DNA of 12,114 nt, from positions 1 to 12,114 of the forward strand of contig CAIPMZ010000011.1 of assembly GCA_903866285.1 (NCBI GenBank), in the 5' to 3' direction. Made by a program: the position numbers and the translations under genes. Source of the stretch: an uncultured bacterium (GTDB taxonomy: Bacteria > Patescibacteriota > Minisyncoccia > Moranbacterales > GWC2-37-73). A model generated the notes under the pieces. It saw only the letters and a program-made list of their open reading frames with translations. It was not told the DNA's origin and made no database searches. Below are positions 11,919 through 12,114 of this stretch, piece after piece (the stretch's first letter is position 1; each line of letters begins with the position of its first letter).

Positions 11919-11991
11919 TCGGGGCGCAGGGATTCGAACCCTGTCTAAATGGTCCCAAACCACTCGTGCTAGCCGTTGACACCACGCCCCG
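11919..11991 (-). tRNA. tRNA-Pro, anticodon UGG
   Basis: The 73-base minus-strand sequence folds as a full cloverleaf. Acceptor CGGGGCG/CGCCCCG has the C1-G72 pair and A73 typical of bacterial tRNA-Pro. D-stem is GTGT/GCAC with a nine-base loop CAACGGCTA. Anticodon stem AGTGG/CCATT (one G-U) holds loop TTTGGGA, anticodon TGG. The variable loop has four bases (TAGA), and the T-arm is CAGGG-TTCGAAT-CCCTG. CCA is not encoded (CAT follows), so a CCA-adding enzyme is required. Odd point: base 14 is C instead of the nearly universal A. The tRNA reads CCA/CCG-type proline codons by wobble of U34. It is transcribed alone and ends in the hairpin at 11870-11917. Confidence 0.95.
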
Positions 11992-12088
11992 TTAGAGATT
12001 TGAAAATCTCACCTTATCTATAAAACTGTCTTAACTCTACCAATAATAACTTCTACTTAAAGCTAACTTGTCAAATCTCTAACGGGGC
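11986..12088. repeat. 18-bp perfect inverted repeat over the tRNA-Pro 5' end
   Basis: Bases 11986-12003 and 12071-12088 are exact reverse complements with 67 bases between. The left arm comprises the first six bases of the tRNA (CGGGGC) and 12 leader bases; the right arm is an inverted copy upstream of it. Inside it, GAGATT (11995-12000) / AATCTC (12005-12010) form a small hairpin with a TGAA loop. A direct repeat AGATTTGAAAA also occurs at 11996-12006 and 12104-12114, the latter reaching the window edge. A TTGACA-like -35 lies at the right arm on the minus strand (12069-12074), but no well-spaced -10 is visible. Confidence 0.75.
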
Positions 12089-12114
12089 ACGCCCACAATT
12101 TGAAGATTTGAAAA

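Noticed and set aside
11768..11995. 75-codon plus-strand frame across the tRNA
   Set aside because: It runs antisense through the terminator and the tRNA-Pro gene; a shadow frame.

Overview
The window most likely comes from a bacterium of the Candidate Phyla Radiation (Patescibacteria, probably a Parcubacteria-type lineage). This is inferred from a tandem cluster of short two-helix pilins of the kind common in these genomes, few canonical Shine-Dalgarno sites, palindromic CCTGCCGGTAGG-type intergenic repeats, AT-rich mirror-like inverted repeats in most gaps, and a tRNA without encoded CCA. No marker gene here fixes the lineage.

Region 1 (1-5980, all minus strand, so read right to left) is one functional block. 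An ECF-type sigma factor and a small two-helix membrane protein (probable anti-sigma factor) lead into a membrane-anchored OB-fold-like protein, a MacA/YknX-type adaptor, a MacB/LolD-type ATPase, a MacB/FtsX-type permease, a second OB-fold-like paralogue and a DedA-family membrane protein that runs off the left edge. The first four genes are separated by only 9-13 bases. The later gaps are 104-169 bases and carry inverted repeats. The likely reading is an envelope-stress or export module that encodes its own sigma factor, analogous to the sigma-W-controlled YknWXYZ exporter of Bacillus.

Region 2 (6059-8449, minus strand) is a cluster of four pilin-like genes (143, 247, 90 and 116 aa in transcription order). 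All share two hydrophobic segments around an Ala-Gly-acidic loop. A good promoter precedes the first gene and an intrinsic terminator follows the last, separating the cluster from the sigma operon.

Region 3 (8460-9761) holds the circularly permuted ribosome-assembly GTPase RsgA on the minus strand. Its leader carries two strong related hairpins.

Region 4 (9710-11179, plus strand) is an AbiE-type toxin-antitoxin operon: antitoxin/regulator and nucleotidyltransferase toxin overlapping by 11 bases. It is driven by a near-consensus promoter overlapped by small inverted repeats that could be the autoregulatory operator.

Region 5 (11180-12114) has no credible protein gene. It contains tRNA-Pro(UGG) on the minus strand with a terminator hairpin starting one base after it. 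Around the tRNA are exact fragments of its own sequence: a 19-base direct repeat of the 3' end, a 17-base inverted copy of the T-arm/acceptor part, and an 18-base inverted copy of the 5' flank plus first bases. A series of other hairpins lies among them. This is the least explained part of the window: possible scars of repeated integration or recombination at the tRNA, a small structured non-coding element, or in part an assembly artefact.
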